Origin: Streptomyces sp. NBC_00513
Lineage (GTDB): Bacteria; Actinomycetota; Actinomycetes; Streptomycetales; Streptomycetaceae
Assembly (NCBI RefSeq): GCF_041431415.1
Contig: NZ_CP107845.1
Coordinates: forward strand, 1,426,001-1,490,000
Direction of reading: 5' to 3'
DNA: 64,000 nt
Shown in pieces: positions 7,718-16,309 of this stretch. Within the stretch, counting starts at the first letter, position 1. Each line of letters opens with the position of its first letter. The notes under the pieces are model-generated. The model searched no databases, had not been told where the DNA came from, and saw nothing but the letters and a program-made list of their open reading frames with translations. The position numbers and the translations under genes are program-made.

Positions 7718-9793
7718 TCACGCGGGGCGACCAAGCGGGGGCAAAGGATCGGGAAGCCCCGCCTCCGTGCCCGCGCGGATCGTGGCGTACGCCGCCGGCC
7801 GGTCCGGGGCGGTCGGGGACCGCGGTTCCGGATCGGCGTCCGGGTTCCCGGCGAGGGCGAGCCGGATCAGTTCCGGTATCCGGAAGGACGGCACCGACAT
7901 CTCCCGGGTTCCCGTGGGGACCCGGCCGTTGAGTTCGACGGCGTGGTGGTCCAGCAGGGTGCCCAGGAGCTGTTCGGCGGTGCTCGTGGCCACCCCGAGG
8001 AGTTGCGCGGCGTCCCGGACCACGAAGGCTCCGGGGGCGGAACGGCTGAGTACGGTGAGCGCCCGGCCCGCCGGGTGGGGCAGCCGCGCGCAGGACTGTT
8101 CGACCCGGGCCAGCACGTCCCAGGTCCCCGAGCGCAGTTCTACCCGGCGTTGCCCTTCGTTGGCCAGTCGTTCGGCGAAATCGGCCGTGGACCACATCGG
8201 ACGGGCCGCCAGGGTCTCCCCCATCGCCCTGATCCCCAGCGGGACGTGACCCATCAGCCGGACGATCCCCCGGGCCGCCGTGCGGTCGCCCGGGAGCCGG
8301 CCCGCGGGGCAGACGGCCGCGGCGAACAGCGCGGCGCCGTCCTCGGTGCTCATCGGCCCGAGCGTCAGGTGCGCGGCGCCCGGCAGCCCCGGCAGGCGGA
8401 CCCGGGAGGTGGTGATGACGGTGCTGCGGCTGCCGCCGGGCAGCAGCGGCAGGATCTGCCGGGCGGACGCGGCGTCCTCCAGCAGCAGGAGCAGCGCCCG
8501 GCCCGCGGTGTGGTCGCGGAACCTGCGGGCCAGCTCGTCCTCGGCCCATCCGGCGGGGTCCCCGTCCGAGGTGGGCACGGAGTCGAGGTGCAGGTCGCGC
8601 AGGAAGGAGCGCAGGATCAGCGTGGGGCTGATCGGCGTCTCCCGGTCGCTGTGCAGCCGGGCGTACAACTGGCCGTCGGGGAAGCAGCCGCTGAGCAGGT
8701 GGGCGGCCCGGACGGCCAGCACGCTCTTGCCGGTGCCGATGCCACCGAGGACGGTGACGATCCGGGGTGCGGCGCGCCGTTCGGGTTCCTCCCCGGGGGC
8801 GGCCAGGGCGAGCAGCCGGTCGAGTTCGCGGCGGCGGCCGACGAAATCCGGTGTGTCGGGCGGGAGTTGCGTCAACCTGGGGAGGGTCGCGGGCGCCGTC
8901 GTGGCGAGGTCCCGGGCGGGCCGGCCGGGCGGGATCAGATGTGCGGGCGTGGGCGCGCCGAGGCGCGGGTCGGCGCTCAGCACCTCCTGCTGGAGTTTGC
9001 GGACCCAGTCGGAGGGCTCGATGCCCAGCTCCCGGACGAGGTTGCGGCGCAGCCGGGTGAACGCGTCCAGGGCGGTGGCGCGTTGGCCGGATCGGTGTGC
9101 GGCGAGGACCAGGTCGGCGGCGAACCTCTCGTTGAGCGGGTGCTCGGCGGTGAGCCGGCGCAGTTCGTCGAGCAGCGCTCCGTGGAGGCCGAGTTGGAGG
9201 TCCGCCTGGACCCGCATCTCCAGGGCGCTGATCCGGGTGGCCTCGATCCGGCTGATCCGGGAGGCGAGTTCGGGGCCGGCGGGGACGTCGGCGAAGGCGT
9301 CCCCGCGCCACAGGGCGAGGGCCGCCCGCAGCGCCCCGGCGGCCTCGCGGGCGTTGCCGGCGTCCAGGTCCACGCGGGCCAGTCCGATCCGGCGTTCGAA
9401 GTCCCACAGGTCCACCTCCTCCGGGCGCAGCCGCAGCAGGTAGCCGTTCGTACGGGTTTCCAGCCGGTCGGAGGAGTGCGGTGCGGGGGTGGGGCCGTGC
9501 GCGGGGGCCGGCCGCCGGGCCAGGGCCCGGCGCAACTGGTACACGTACGTCTGGACGGTCTTGCGGGCGAGCCGCGGCGGGTCGATCTCCCACAGTTCCT
9601 CGATGAGGGCGGCGAGCGGCACGGGCCGTCCCGCGCGCAGCAGGAGCACGGCCAGGACCCGTCGGACCTGGGGCGCGGTGGGGGTACGGGATTCGCCGTC
9701 GAGACGCACGTCGAGCGGTCCGAGGACCCCGATCCGCAAGGCGGGGCCCCCGGGTGCGGCGGGGTCCCGCTGGAGCACCGCGGTGGACTCCAT
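7718..9793 (-). CDS. SARP-family pathway activator with BTAD and NB-ARC ATPase domains
   Basis: 691 residues. A winged-helix OmpR-type DNA-binding domain (about 18-120) is followed by a bacterial transcriptional activation domain (about 127-270) with the typical NLVRELGIEPSDWVR ending, then an NB-ARC-type ATPase whose Walker A is GGIGTGKSV near 350-358. There are no C-terminal TPR repeats of AfsR length. SARPs activate antibiotic operons by binding heptameric direct repeats. Reading toward the 3-HAA genes, it is the likely pathway activator. AGAGGAG precedes the chosen ATG; an upstream in-frame ATG lacks this. Confidence 0.9.
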   Translation of the reverse strand: MESTAVLQRDPAAPGGPALRIGVLGPLDVRLDGESRTPTAPQVRRVLAVLLLRAGRPVPLAALIEELWEIDPPRLARKTVQTYVYQLRRALARRPAPAHGPTPAPHSSDRLETRTNGYLLRLRPEEVDLWDFERRIGLARVDLDAGNAREAAGALRAALALWRGDAFADVPAGPELASRISRIEATRISALEMRVQADLQLGLHGALLDELRRLTAEHPLNERFAADLVLAAHRSGQRATALDAFTRLRRNLVRELGIEPSDWVRKLQQEVLSADPRLGAPTPAHLIPPGRPARDLATTAPATLPRLTQLPPDTPDFVGRRRELDRLLALAAPGEEPERRAAPRIVTVLGGIGTGKSVLAVRAAHLLSGCFPDGQLYARLHSDRETPISPTLILRSFLRDLHLDSVPTSDGDPAGWAEDELARRFRDHTAGRALLLLLEDAASARQILPLLPGGSRSTVITTSRVRLPGLPGAAHLTLGPMSTEDGAALFAAAVCPAGRLPGDRTAARGIVRLMGHVPLGIRAMGETLAARPMWSTADFAERLANEGQRRVELRSGTWDVLARVEQSCARLPHPAGRALTVLSRSAPGAFVVRDAAQLLGVATSTAEQLLGTLLDHHAVELNGRVPTGTREMSVPSFRIPELIRLALAGNPDADPEPRSPTAPDRPAAYATIRAGTEAGLPDPLPPLGRPA

Positions 9794-9829
9794 GGACGGC
9801 TCCTCTCCGGACGGTGTGCCCTGCCGGCC

Positions 9830-9847
9830 TGCGACTGCGACTGCGAT
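9830..9847. repeat. Three tandem TGCGAC/T hexamers upstream of the SARP gene
   Basis: TGCGAC TGCGAC TGCGAT, about 40 bp upstream of the SARP start codon in the 140-bp gap to the phosphatase gene. It may be a protein-binding repeat or simple-sequence slippage; function unknown. Confidence 0.4.
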
Positions 9848-9933
9848 GCGAGAACAGTGGCCCACGACGGTTTATGGCCGGTCACTCGTCGTCCTGCCGG
9901 TCCGCGGCAGGCGGGAGGGGAGGTCCGGGAGGG

Positions 9934-10527
9934 TCAGGGCCTGGTGTTCCAGCCCGCGATGACCGGGAGTTCGTGTTCGGTCGACAGGAGGCTGACCGTC
10001 CCGGTGCGCAGCAGGAACAGTCGCCCGTCGGCGGGGGGCAGCCCGAGGTAGCGGGCCGTCAGTACCCGCAGGAAGTGGCCGTGGGCGACCACCACCACGT
10101 CGCCGCGGTCCTCCCGCAGCACCTCGGCGATCCGGGCCAGCGCGCGGTCCGCGCGGGCCCCGACCTGCTCGGCCTGCTCGCCGGGGTGCTCGGCGTCTCC
10201 GGGCGGGACCCCGTCGGTCCACAGCGACCAGTTCGGCCGGGTCTCGCGGATCTCGGCGGTGGTCACGCCCTCGTAGCCGCCGTAGTCCCATTCGTGCAGG
10301 TCCGGGTCGGTGACGCCGTCACTGAGCCCGGCGAGCTGGGCCGTGGCCACGGCGCGGCGCAGCGGGCTGGTCAGCACCAGGGCGGGCTGCCGGTCCAGGA
10401 AGAACGGGGCCAGGGAGATCGCCTCCTCGACCCCGCGCGCGGTCAGCGGGATGTCCGTCAGCCCGGTGTGCTTCCCGTTGGCGCTCCACGCCGTCTCACC
10501 ATGCCTCACCAGCATCAGGTCACTCAT
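9934..10527 (-). CDS. Histidine phosphatase family protein (phosphoglycerate-mutase-like)
   Basis: 197 residues. The catalytic RHGET motif occurs near the N-terminus (LMLVRHGETAWS) and the second histidine in VVVAHGHFLRVL, with the supporting SPLRRAVATAQL arginine motif. Members hydrolyse phosphate monoesters; the small, broad-specificity cytoplasmic type fits best and the substrate is not predictable. It shares a 70-bp divergent promoter region with the membrane protein gene. No link to the 3-HAA cluster is evident. Confidence 0.88.
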   Translation of the reverse strand: MSDLMLVRHGETAWSANGKHTGLTDIPLTARGVEEAISLAPFFLDRQPALVLTSPLRRAVATAQLAGLSDGVTDPDLHEWDYGGYEGVTTAEIRETRPNWSLWTDGVPPGDAEHPGEQAEQVGARADRALARIAEVLREDRGDVVVVAHGHFLRVLTARYLGLPPADGRLFLLRTGTVSLLSTEHELPVIAGWNTRP

Positions 10528-10597
10528 TCCCCGGACGATAGTCGCTCCGGCATGTCGTCGCCGAAGTCGCCGGGCAGGCGTGTCACTGTCGGGCGTC

Positions 10598-11092
10598 ATG
10601 GATGTGAGCACGTTCTACGCCTTGTTCTCCGCCACCTGTTTCACCCTGGTCGGCCTGTGGTGGAACGTCGTGCAGAGCCATTCCGAGTGGATGCGAGCGC
10701 CCGCCCTGCGGCGGGTGGTCGGCGGCATCTACCTGTCCTTTCTGCTTCCGGCGCTCATGGGCCTGTTCGCCCAGGTGGGGGGCACCGAGCAGCCGTGGAT
10801 CTGGCGGGCCTCCTTCGTCGTGATCGCGGTCATCGGATGCGCGTCCACGCTGCGGCTGCTGGCCCGCGACCGGGCCGAGGGCGTCGGCGCGGGGCTGGTG
10901 TGGCACCGGGTGGGTGTGATCGTGCTCTACGTGCTGATCGCCGTGGTGGGCTCCGCCCCCGAGATGGCCGACGTGGTCAACCTCAAGGGGATCCAGGCGG
11001 AGGCGCTGCTGCTGATCCTCCTGGTGGTGCTGGGGCACGCGCTGGTGTGGCGGTTCATGGCCGGCGAGGGCCGGGCCGCGGAGGCGACCTGA
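10598..11092 (+). CDS. Small four-helix membrane protein, unknown function
   Basis: 164 residues with four hydrophobic segments (roughly 5-22, 43-62, 72-92 and 106-155 including two closely spaced helices). No signal peptide cleavage site and no recognisable family motif. It has no clear ribosome-binding site, so leaderless translation is possible. It is the gene immediately upstream of, and co-directional with, the ECF sigma factor gene (149 bp apart). An anti-sigma or sensory role is conceivable, but nothing in the sequence proves it: it lacks a zinc anti-sigma HxxxCxxC motif. Confidence 0.7.
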   Translation: MDVSTFYALFSATCFTLVGLWWNVVQSHSEWMRAPALRRVVGGIYLSFLLPALMGLFAQVGGTEQPWIWRASFVVIAVIGCASTLRLLARDRAEGVGAGLVWHRVGVIVLYVLIAVVGSAPEMADVVNLKGIQAEALLLILLVVLGHALVWRFMAGEGRAAEAT

Positions 11093-11117
11093 CGCGTGCC
11101 GGTCCCCCTGCGGCGGC

Positions 11118-11179
11118 GTCGATCGGCGGCGCCGTCGGGATCGAGGATCGGGTGTCGATCGGGTGTCGATCGGCGGCGC
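11118..11179. promoter_or_regulatory. Direct-repeat cluster upstream of the ECF sigma factor gene
   Basis: GTCGATCGGCGGCGC occurs at 11118-11132 and again at 11165-11179. Between them GGGTGTCGATC is repeated head to tail at 11150-11160 and 11161-11171. The array lies 60-125 bp upstream of the sigma factor ATG, a natural place for operator sites of the neighbouring LitR-like regulator or for autoregulation. Confidence 0.5.
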
Positions 11180-11241
11180 GGAAATCGATGCGGAAACGGT
11201 GCGAGTTGGTCGAGGGCTCCTGTGCTCGCGAGGCTCGGGGC

Positions 11242-11931
11242 ATGGACGACCGGATGGACGACCAGACGTGCCGGCGCGATCGGCGGACGCACCCGCGGGG
11301 GCACTCCGCATCGGGCGCGCCGGGCACCCTGGCGTACGAGGACGACGCGTCGGACGAGGCGCGCATCGCGGCCGGCTTCGCGGCGGGCGACGAGCGCGCC
11401 ATGGAGGCCGCGTACCGCCGGTGGCGGCCGCTGGTGCACTCCCTGGCGCGCCGCTCGCTCGGCGACGACCGCGAGGCCGAGGACGTGACCCAGCAGGTGT
11501 TCCTGGCCGCCTGGCGCGGCCGTGGCGGCTACCGGCCGGGCCCCGGCGGGCTCGGGGCCTGGCTGACCGGGATCACCCGCCACAAGGTGGCCGACGCCCT
11601 GGAGGCCCGGACCCGGCGGGCCCGGGCGGTCGCGGCGGCCACCCGCGCCTTCCACGAGTTCGCCCGGTGGCCCGCGGCCGGTGACCGACCGGAGCCGGAG
11701 CAGGTGGTGGACCGGGTGTTGATCCTCGGGGAGCTGGCCCGGCTGCCGGCGGCGCAGCAGCGCGTCATGCGGCTCGCCTTCTACGGGGACCTGACCCAGA
11801 GCCAGATCGCGGATCGCACGGGGCTGCCGCTGGGCACGGTCAAGAGCCACATGCGGCGGGCCCTGTGCGTCCTGCGCGCGTCGGTGGCGCCGGCCGTGTC
11901 ACCCCGCACGCCGGAGGTCGCGGCCGGGTGA
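11242..11931 (+). CDS. ECF-type RNA polymerase sigma factor (LitS-like by context)
   Basis: 229 residues. Sigma region 2 runs about 45-110 (YRRWRPLVHSLARR, DREAEDVTQQVFLAAW, AWLTGITRHKVAD) and region 4 about 165-215 (LPAAQQRVMRLAFYGDLTQSQIADRTGLPLGTVKSHMRRAL, given here in separate parts of the protein). The N-terminal ~40 residues are a low-complexity extension. No anti-sigma gene adjoins it. It converges on the LitR-like photoreceptor gene. In Streptomyces the light response pairs a B12-dependent LitR with the ECF sigma factor LitS; by context this is the equivalent and should drive the photolyase/lipid operons. Confidence 0.88.
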   Translation: MDDRMDDQTCRRDRRTHPRGHSASGAPGTLAYEDDASDEARIAAGFAAGDERAMEAAYRRWRPLVHSLARRSLGDDREAEDVTQQVFLAAWRGRGGYRPGPGGLGAWLTGITRHKVADALEARTRRARAVAAATRAFHEFARWPAAGDRPEPEQVVDRVLILGELARLPAAQQRVMRLAFYGDLTQSQIADRTGLPLGTVKSHMRRALCVLRASVAPAVSPRTPEVAAG

Positions 11932-11932
11932 C

Positions 11933-11974
11933 GGCCCGCCGCCGGCCGCGCGGTCCCGCGGCCGGCGGCGGGCC
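11933..11974. terminator. Bidirectional hairpin terminator with perfect 18-bp stem
   Basis: Arms at 11933-11950 and 11957-11974 are perfect reverse complements around a 6-nt loop (CGGTCC). It begins 2 bp after the sigma factor stop codon and lies between the two convergent genes, so it can end transcripts from both sides. No U-run follows, as is usual in Streptomyces. Confidence 0.85.
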
Positions 11975-11981
11975 GGAGGGG

Positions 11982-12017
11982 CCGGAAGGGTCCGAAGGGC
12001 CCGAAGGGCCGGAAGGG
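11982..12017. repeat. Four tandem 9-bp repeats (NC[C/G]GAAGGG)
   Basis: Units at 11982, 11991, 12000 and 12009 follow directly after the terminator hairpin and stop 2 bp before the stop codon of the LitR-like gene. Non-coding; probably slippage-generated, function unknown. Confidence 0.6.
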
Positions 12018-12019
12018 GT

Positions 12020-13093
12020 CTACGCTCGCGTCCCGGTCGCCGGGCCCGTCCTCGTGGCCTGTTCGGCGTGGTCCGTGGGGCGCAGGGCGTTCTCGATGAC
12101 GGTGAGGCCCGAGCGCAGGCCGAACAGCCGCTCGGTGCGCGGGTCCGGGGATCCCGTGCCCCAGCCGGGTCCGGCGAGCAGCAGCGCCGAGTGTCCGCGT
12201 GCGCCGCGCAGCCCCCACTCGATGGCGGCGACGGAACGCGCCAGGGGCCGGTCGGCGGTGCTCCGGGACTGGGACCACAGGACGGCCGCGCGCGGGCCCG
12301 TGCGCCGGACCGCTTCGTGCAGGGCCTCGGCGGGCAGGGCGGCGCCGAACATCCTCACCGGCAGGCCCCGTTCACCGAGCACGGCGGCCAGCGCCTCCAT
12401 GGGCAGGGTGTGTTGCTCTCCCGGCGCGCAGGCCAACAGCACCGGGGAGGAGCGCAGTTGTTCCGCGGCGGGGCGTACCCGGCGCAGCGCGCAGGAGACG
12501 TGCCAGGAGAGCAGGTGCTCCACCTCCACGTAACGTTCCCCGGCCGAGGCCCACTTGCGGCCCACCGCGTGCAGGGTCGGCGCGATGATCTCCTCCCATG
12601 CGGTGACCAGGCCGTGTTCCGCGACGGCGGCCTCCAGCAGCTGTTCCACCGCCGGGGCGTCGAGTCGTACGGCGGCCCGGGCGAGCCCCCTGCACTCGGG
12701 GCGGACCTCTCCGAGCGGGAGCGCGTTGGGGCCGCCCGGCGCCGCCGTGGTTTCCGGGACCGCGGCCGACTCGGGGACGGCGTCGCCGCCGGCGGGGGCG
12801 GCGCCCACGGCGGCCCGGGCGGCCTCGGAGGGCGGTACCCCCTGGGCGGTCAACCGGCACATCAGCTCCAGGCGGGCGATGTCCTGGGCGGTCCAGCGGC
12901 GGTGCCGGCCGTCCTCGCGGGTCGCGGGGCCGATGGCGTACCGGCGCTCCCAGGACCGCAGGGTGGTGGGCGACACCCCGAGGCGCCGGGCCACGGCGCC
13001 GGTGCTCAACGCCGCCGCGGGCAGTTCCGGGGCGTGGTCCTGGGGCGGGTGGGGCGGCACGGGGTCCACCCGCTCACGATACGACGAGGTCAT
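12020..13093 (-). CDS. LitR/CarH-like MerR-family B12-dependent photoreceptor regulator
   Basis: 357 residues. An N-terminal MerR helix-turn-helix occupies about 28-95 (STGAVARRLGVSPTTLRSWE). A Pro/Ala-rich linker follows, then a helical B12-binding bundle (about 130-210) with Trp181 and the Glu192-His193 pair, and a Rossmann domain (about 215-335) with GEQHTLP, where His228 is the expected lower cobalt ligand. CarH proteins have a W-x9-EH motif; here ten residues separate Trp and EH. Family members repress in the dark with adenosylcobalamin and release DNA in light. It is the last gene of the epimerase-photolyase-litR operon, 12 bp after the photolyase stop. Confidence 0.9.
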   Translation of the reverse strand: MTSSYRERVDPVPPHPPQDHAPELPAAALSTGAVARRLGVSPTTLRSWERRYAIGPATREDGRHRRWTAQDIARLELMCRLTAQGVPPSEAARAAVGAAPAGGDAVPESAAVPETTAAPGGPNALPLGEVRPECRGLARAAVRLDAPAVEQLLEAAVAEHGLVTAWEEIIAPTLHAVGRKWASAGERYVEVEHLLSWHVSCALRRVRPAAEQLRSSPVLLACAPGEQHTLPMEALAAVLGERGLPVRMFGAALPAEALHEAVRRTGPRAAVLWSQSRSTADRPLARSVAAIEWGLRGARGHSALLLAGPGWGTGSPDPRTERLFGLRSGLTVIENALRPTDHAEQATRTGPATGTRA

Positions 13094-13105
13094 GGGGGGC
13101 GGCCC

Positions 13106-14479
13106 TCATTCGATTCCGCGCCCTTTCCGGAAGCGGCCGAGCGCGTCCGCGAGCTCGACCAGCGGGTCCGGGTAGTCGAAGCGTGCGCGTTCCGGGGCGG
13201 GCAGCCGCCAGGGCTCGTGCACCCGGGGGGCGGGCAGGTCGGCGAGCTCGGGAACCCAGCGGTGCACGTAGGTGCCGTCGGGGTCGTAGCGCAGGCCTTG
13301 GCGGACCGGGTTGAGGACCCGGTTGGGCCGGGTGTCGGTGCCCGTGCCGGCCACCCACTGCCAGTTGAGCTGGTTGTTGGCGAGGTCCCCGTCCACGAGG
13401 AGGTCGAGGAAGTGTCGGGCGCCGGCCCGCCAGTCCACGTACAGGGTCTTGGCGAGGAAGCTCGCGGCCAACAGTCGGCCGCGGTTGTGCATCCAGCCCT
13501 CGTGGGCGAGCTGGCGCATGGCAGCGTCGACCACCGGATAGCCGGTGCGGCCCTCCTTCCAGGCCTGGATCTCCTCCTCGGCGTCGGCTCCGGTGCGCCA
13601 GTGGTCCCGGCGGGCGCGGTAGTCCTCGGCCGCCGCGGCGGGGCGGGCGGCCAGCACCTGGTGGTGGAAGTCGCGCCAGCACAGTTGCCGGACGAAGGCC
13701 TCGGCGCCCGGCCCGCCGACCGCGCGGGAGCGTTGGACGGCCTCGACGGGCGAGATCGTGCCGAAGTGCAGGTGGGGGGAGAGTCGGGAGGTGGCGTCGC
13801 CTGCGAGGTCGTCGTGGGTGTCCTCGTAGCGGGCGATGCCGTCGTTCAGCCAGCCGGAGAGCAGTCGCCGGGCCTCGCGCTCGCCGCCGCGCGCGAGGCC
13901 CGGGGAGGTCCCGGTGACGGCGGTGCGCTCGGGCAGCGCCTCGGAGTCGATGTCGTCGGGGACCCGGAGCGTGCGGGGGGCCGGTGCGCTGGGGCGCGGG
14001 GGCAGTTCGCTCCAGCGGCGCAGGTACGGGGTGAAGACGGCGAAGTGGTCCCCGCCGGCGGGCCGCACGGCCCCAGGGGCGACCGCCGTGATCACCGCGT
14101 CGTGGACGTAAAGCCGCCGGCCCTCGGCTTCCAGGGCGGCGCGCAGCCGTTCCTCGCGGGCGTGGGCGTACGCGCTGACCCCGGCCGCCATGTGCACCTC
14201 GTCGGCGTCCGCCTCGCGTACGACGGCGCACACCCGGTCGACGACCTCGCCGGAACGGACCACCAGACGTCCGCCGCGTTCGCGCAGCCCGGCGTCGAGG
14301 GCGGCGAGGCAGTCGGCGAGGAACGCCGACCGGTTGGGCGCTGTGAAACCGGCCGCCTCGATGGCCCGGTCGCGGACGAAGAGGGGCACGACCCGGTCGC
14401 AGGAGGACATGGCCGCGCGCAGCGGTGGGTGGTCGTGCAGGCGCAGGTCCGAGGTGTACAGGACCACCGCGACGTTCAT
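13106..14479 (-). CDS. phr: Class I CPD deoxyribodipyrimidine photolyase
   Basis: 457 residues, usual length. The N-terminal alpha/beta antenna domain begins MNVAVVLYTSDLRLHDHPPL. The C-terminal FAD domain contains GRTGYPVVDAAMRQLAHEGW, HNRGRLLAASFLAK and NQLNWQWVAGTGTDTRPNR (about residue 365 onward), with the conserved flavin-binding and thymine-dimer-binding Trp and Asn positions. It repairs UV cyclobutane pyrimidine dimers using blue light. Located between the epimerase-like gene (17 bp) and the photoreceptor gene (12 bp), it is clearly co-transcribed with them, which makes light-induced expression likely. GGAGACGAGA is the ribosome site. Confidence 0.95.
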   Translation of the reverse strand: MNVAVVLYTSDLRLHDHPPLRAAMSSCDRVVPLFVRDRAIEAAGFTAPNRSAFLADCLAALDAGLRERGGRLVVRSGEVVDRVCAVVREADADEVHMAAGVSAYAHAREERLRAALEAEGRRLYVHDAVITAVAPGAVRPAGGDHFAVFTPYLRRWSELPPRPSAPAPRTLRVPDDIDSEALPERTAVTGTSPGLARGGEREARRLLSGWLNDGIARYEDTHDDLAGDATSRLSPHLHFGTISPVEAVQRSRAVGGPGAEAFVRQLCWRDFHHQVLAARPAAAAEDYRARRDHWRTGADAEEEIQAWKEGRTGYPVVDAAMRQLAHEGWMHNRGRLLAASFLAKTLYVDWRAGARHFLDLLVDGDLANNQLNWQWVAGTGTDTRPNRVLNPVRQGLRYDPDGTYVHRWVPELADLPAPRVHEPWRLPAPERARFDYPDPLVELADALGRFRKGRGIE

Positions 14480-14496
14480 GGTTTCTCGTCTCCGCG

Positions 14497-16161
14497 TCAG
14501 GGTCGTGGGGGACGGTTGTCGTGGGGTGCTTCGGCGTGTCGGTCCGGATCGGATGCGCTGCCGCCCTCGGGTCGTCCGGCCGGGGTGGGGGGCTGCCGCT
14601 CGGCGGCCCGGGCGATGTTGCGCGCCATGCCGCCGAAGACCACGGCGTGGAAGGGGGAGACGCTCCACCAGTACATGTGCCCGAGCAGCCCGTGGGGGTG
14701 GAACAGGGCGCGCTGGCGGTAGCGGGAACGCGCCGCCGTCGCGGTCCCGGTCGTGGCGGTCGCCTTCGCCGTCCGTCCCGGGGCGTGGTCGGTGTCGGTG
14801 CGGGCTCCGGCGGCGGGTTCCGGGGCCGTGTCCGGGTCGGGTTCCGCGCGCAGTTCCAGCCAGGCCAGGCCGGGCAGCCGCATCTCGGCGCGCAACCGCA
14901 GCAGCCGGCCCGGTTCGATCTCCTCCACCCGCCAGAAGTCGAGCGAGTCGCCCACCCGCAGATGGGACGCGTCGCGCCGGCCGCGCCGGATGCCGACGCC
15001 GCCGACGAGCCGGTCGAGCCAGCCGCGTACCGCCCAGGCGAGCGGGAAGGAGTACCAGCCGTTCTCCCCGCCGATGCCCTCCACCACCCGCCACAGCGCG
15101 TCCGGCGAGGCGTCCACGTCCAGTCCCCGCTTGTCCTCGTACAGGCTGCCGCCGGCCCAGTCGGGGTCGGTGGGCAGCGGGTCGCTGGGGGCGCCGGGCA
15201 GGGAGGCGGAGGACCAGCGGGTGACCACGTTGGCGTCGCGGACCCGCTGGAGGGCGAGGGCGAGGGCCTGGTCGAAGCCGAACGGTGTACCGGGCGGGTC
15301 GGTGACGTACTCGGCGATGTCGTGCTCCTCGCACACCACTTCGTGGCGCAGCGATTCGGCGAGCGGTCGGGCGAGGCGCCGCGGCACCGGGGTGACCAGT
15401 CCGATCCAGTGGCTGGACAGTCGCGGGGTGAGCATCGGGACGCGCAGGATGAGCCGTTTGGGGAGCTCGGCCACGGAGGCGTAGCGGCGCATCATCTCCT
15501 CGTACGTGACCACGTCCGGGCCGCCGATGTCGAAGGTCCGGCTGACCTCGGGCGGCATCGTGGCGCTGCCGACGAGGTAGCGCAGGACGTCGCGGACGGC
15601 GATCGGCTGGCAGCGGGTGCCGACCCAGCTCGGGGTGACCATGACGGGCAGCCGCTCGGTGAGGTAGCGCAGCATCTCGAAGGAGGCGGAGCCGGATCCG
15701 ATGATGACGGCGGCGCGCAGGACGGTCGCCGGGACGGCGGAGGCCAGGAAGATCTCCCCGACCTCGGCGCGGGAGCGCAGGTGCGTGGAGAGTTCCCGGA
15801 TCGGGACCCCGGTGGGGGTGAGCCCGCCCAGGTAGACGATCCGCCGGACCCCCGCCGCGTGGGCCTGCTCGGCGAAGATCCGGGCGGCGGCGCGGTCCCG
15901 GTCCTCGAAGCCGGAGCCGGTGCCGAGGGAGTGGACGAGGTAGTAGGCCACGTCGATGTCGCGCAGGGCCTCCCCCACCGAACGCGGGTCGACGACGTCG
16001 CCGCGCACCACCTCGGCCCGGCCGGCCCAGGGGTGGTCGCGCAGTTTCTCCGGGGAGCGGGCCAGGCAGCGGACCTGATGGCCGGCGTCGAGGAGTTCGG
16101 GCACCAGCCGGCCGCCGATGTAGCCGGTGGCCCCGGTGACCAGACATCGCAGGCTTGTCAT
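14497..16161 (-). CDS. NAD(P)-binding epimerase-like protein with C-terminal DUF2867-type domain
   Basis: 554 residues. A Rossmann domain starts CLVTGATGYIGGRLVPELL and continues to about 300, as in atypical NAD-dependent epimerases. The second half (SPDALWRVVEGIGGENGWY, DSLDFWRVEEIEPGRLLRL, LGHMYWWSVSPFHAVVFGGM) matches the DUF2867-like domain usually fused to it. This two-domain protein is recurrently found beside photolyases in bacterial photo-oxidative stress loci; its reaction is not known. First gene of the minus-strand operon, starting at the repeat-rich divergent control region. AGGAGCGGAG is the ribosome site. Confidence 0.85.
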   Translation of the reverse strand: MTSLRCLVTGATGYIGGRLVPELLDAGHQVRCLARSPEKLRDHPWAGRAEVVRGDVVDPRSVGEALRDIDVAYYLVHSLGTGSGFEDRDRAAARIFAEQAHAAGVRRIVYLGGLTPTGVPIRELSTHLRSRAEVGEIFLASAVPATVLRAAVIIGSGSASFEMLRYLTERLPVMVTPSWVGTRCQPIAVRDVLRYLVGSATMPPEVSRTFDIGGPDVVTYEEMMRRYASVAELPKRLILRVPMLTPRLSSHWIGLVTPVPRRLARPLAESLRHEVVCEEHDIAEYVTDPPGTPFGFDQALALALQRVRDANVVTRWSSASLPGAPSDPLPTDPDWAGGSLYEDKRGLDVDASPDALWRVVEGIGGENGWYSFPLAWAVRGWLDRLVGGVGIRRGRRDASHLRVGDSLDFWRVEEIEPGRLLRLRAEMRLPGLAWLELRAEPDPDTAPEPAAGARTDTDHAPGRTAKATATTGTATAARSRYRQRALFHPHGLLGHMYWWSVSPFHAVVFGGMARNIARAAERQPPTPAGRPEGGSASDPDRHAEAPHDNRPPRP

Positions 16162-16207
16162 GACGCGTCTCCGCTCCTGGTGGTCCCGGTCGGGGACCTC
16201 GTACGGA

Positions 16208-16239
16208 AGATCTCGTGGGATGCCGGGAGATCTCGTGGG
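16208..16239. promoter_or_regulatory. Direct repeat AGATCTCGTGGG x2, 20 bp apart
   Basis: Copies at 16208-16219 and 16228-16239, about two helical turns apart and 47-78 bp upstream of the epimerase-like start. Spacing and position suit an activator or repressor binding the same face of DNA in the divergent promoter region. Confidence 0.5.
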
Positions 16240-16275
16240 CGTGACCTCACTGGGGATTCGGTCCGGTCGGTGCGA

Positions 16276-16309
16276 TCGGATGCGTCGCTCGCCCGAGCGG
16301 CGCATCCGA
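16276..16309. promoter_or_regulatory. 16-bp inverted repeat in the divergent lit-type control region
   Basis: TCGGATGCGTCGCTCG (16276-16291) pairs with CGAGCGGCGCATCCGA (16294-16309) with one mismatch and a 2-nt centre. It lies midway between the divergently transcribed epimerase-like and MMPL genes. A near-palindrome this long is a good operator candidate for the LitR-like regulator; a transcript hairpin is the alternative. Confidence 0.55.

Noticed and set aside
10598..11092. Anti-sigma factor for the ECF sigma gene
   Set aside because: It has no zinc anti-sigma HxxxCxxC motif and no cytoplasmic anti-sigma domain; only position suggests a link.
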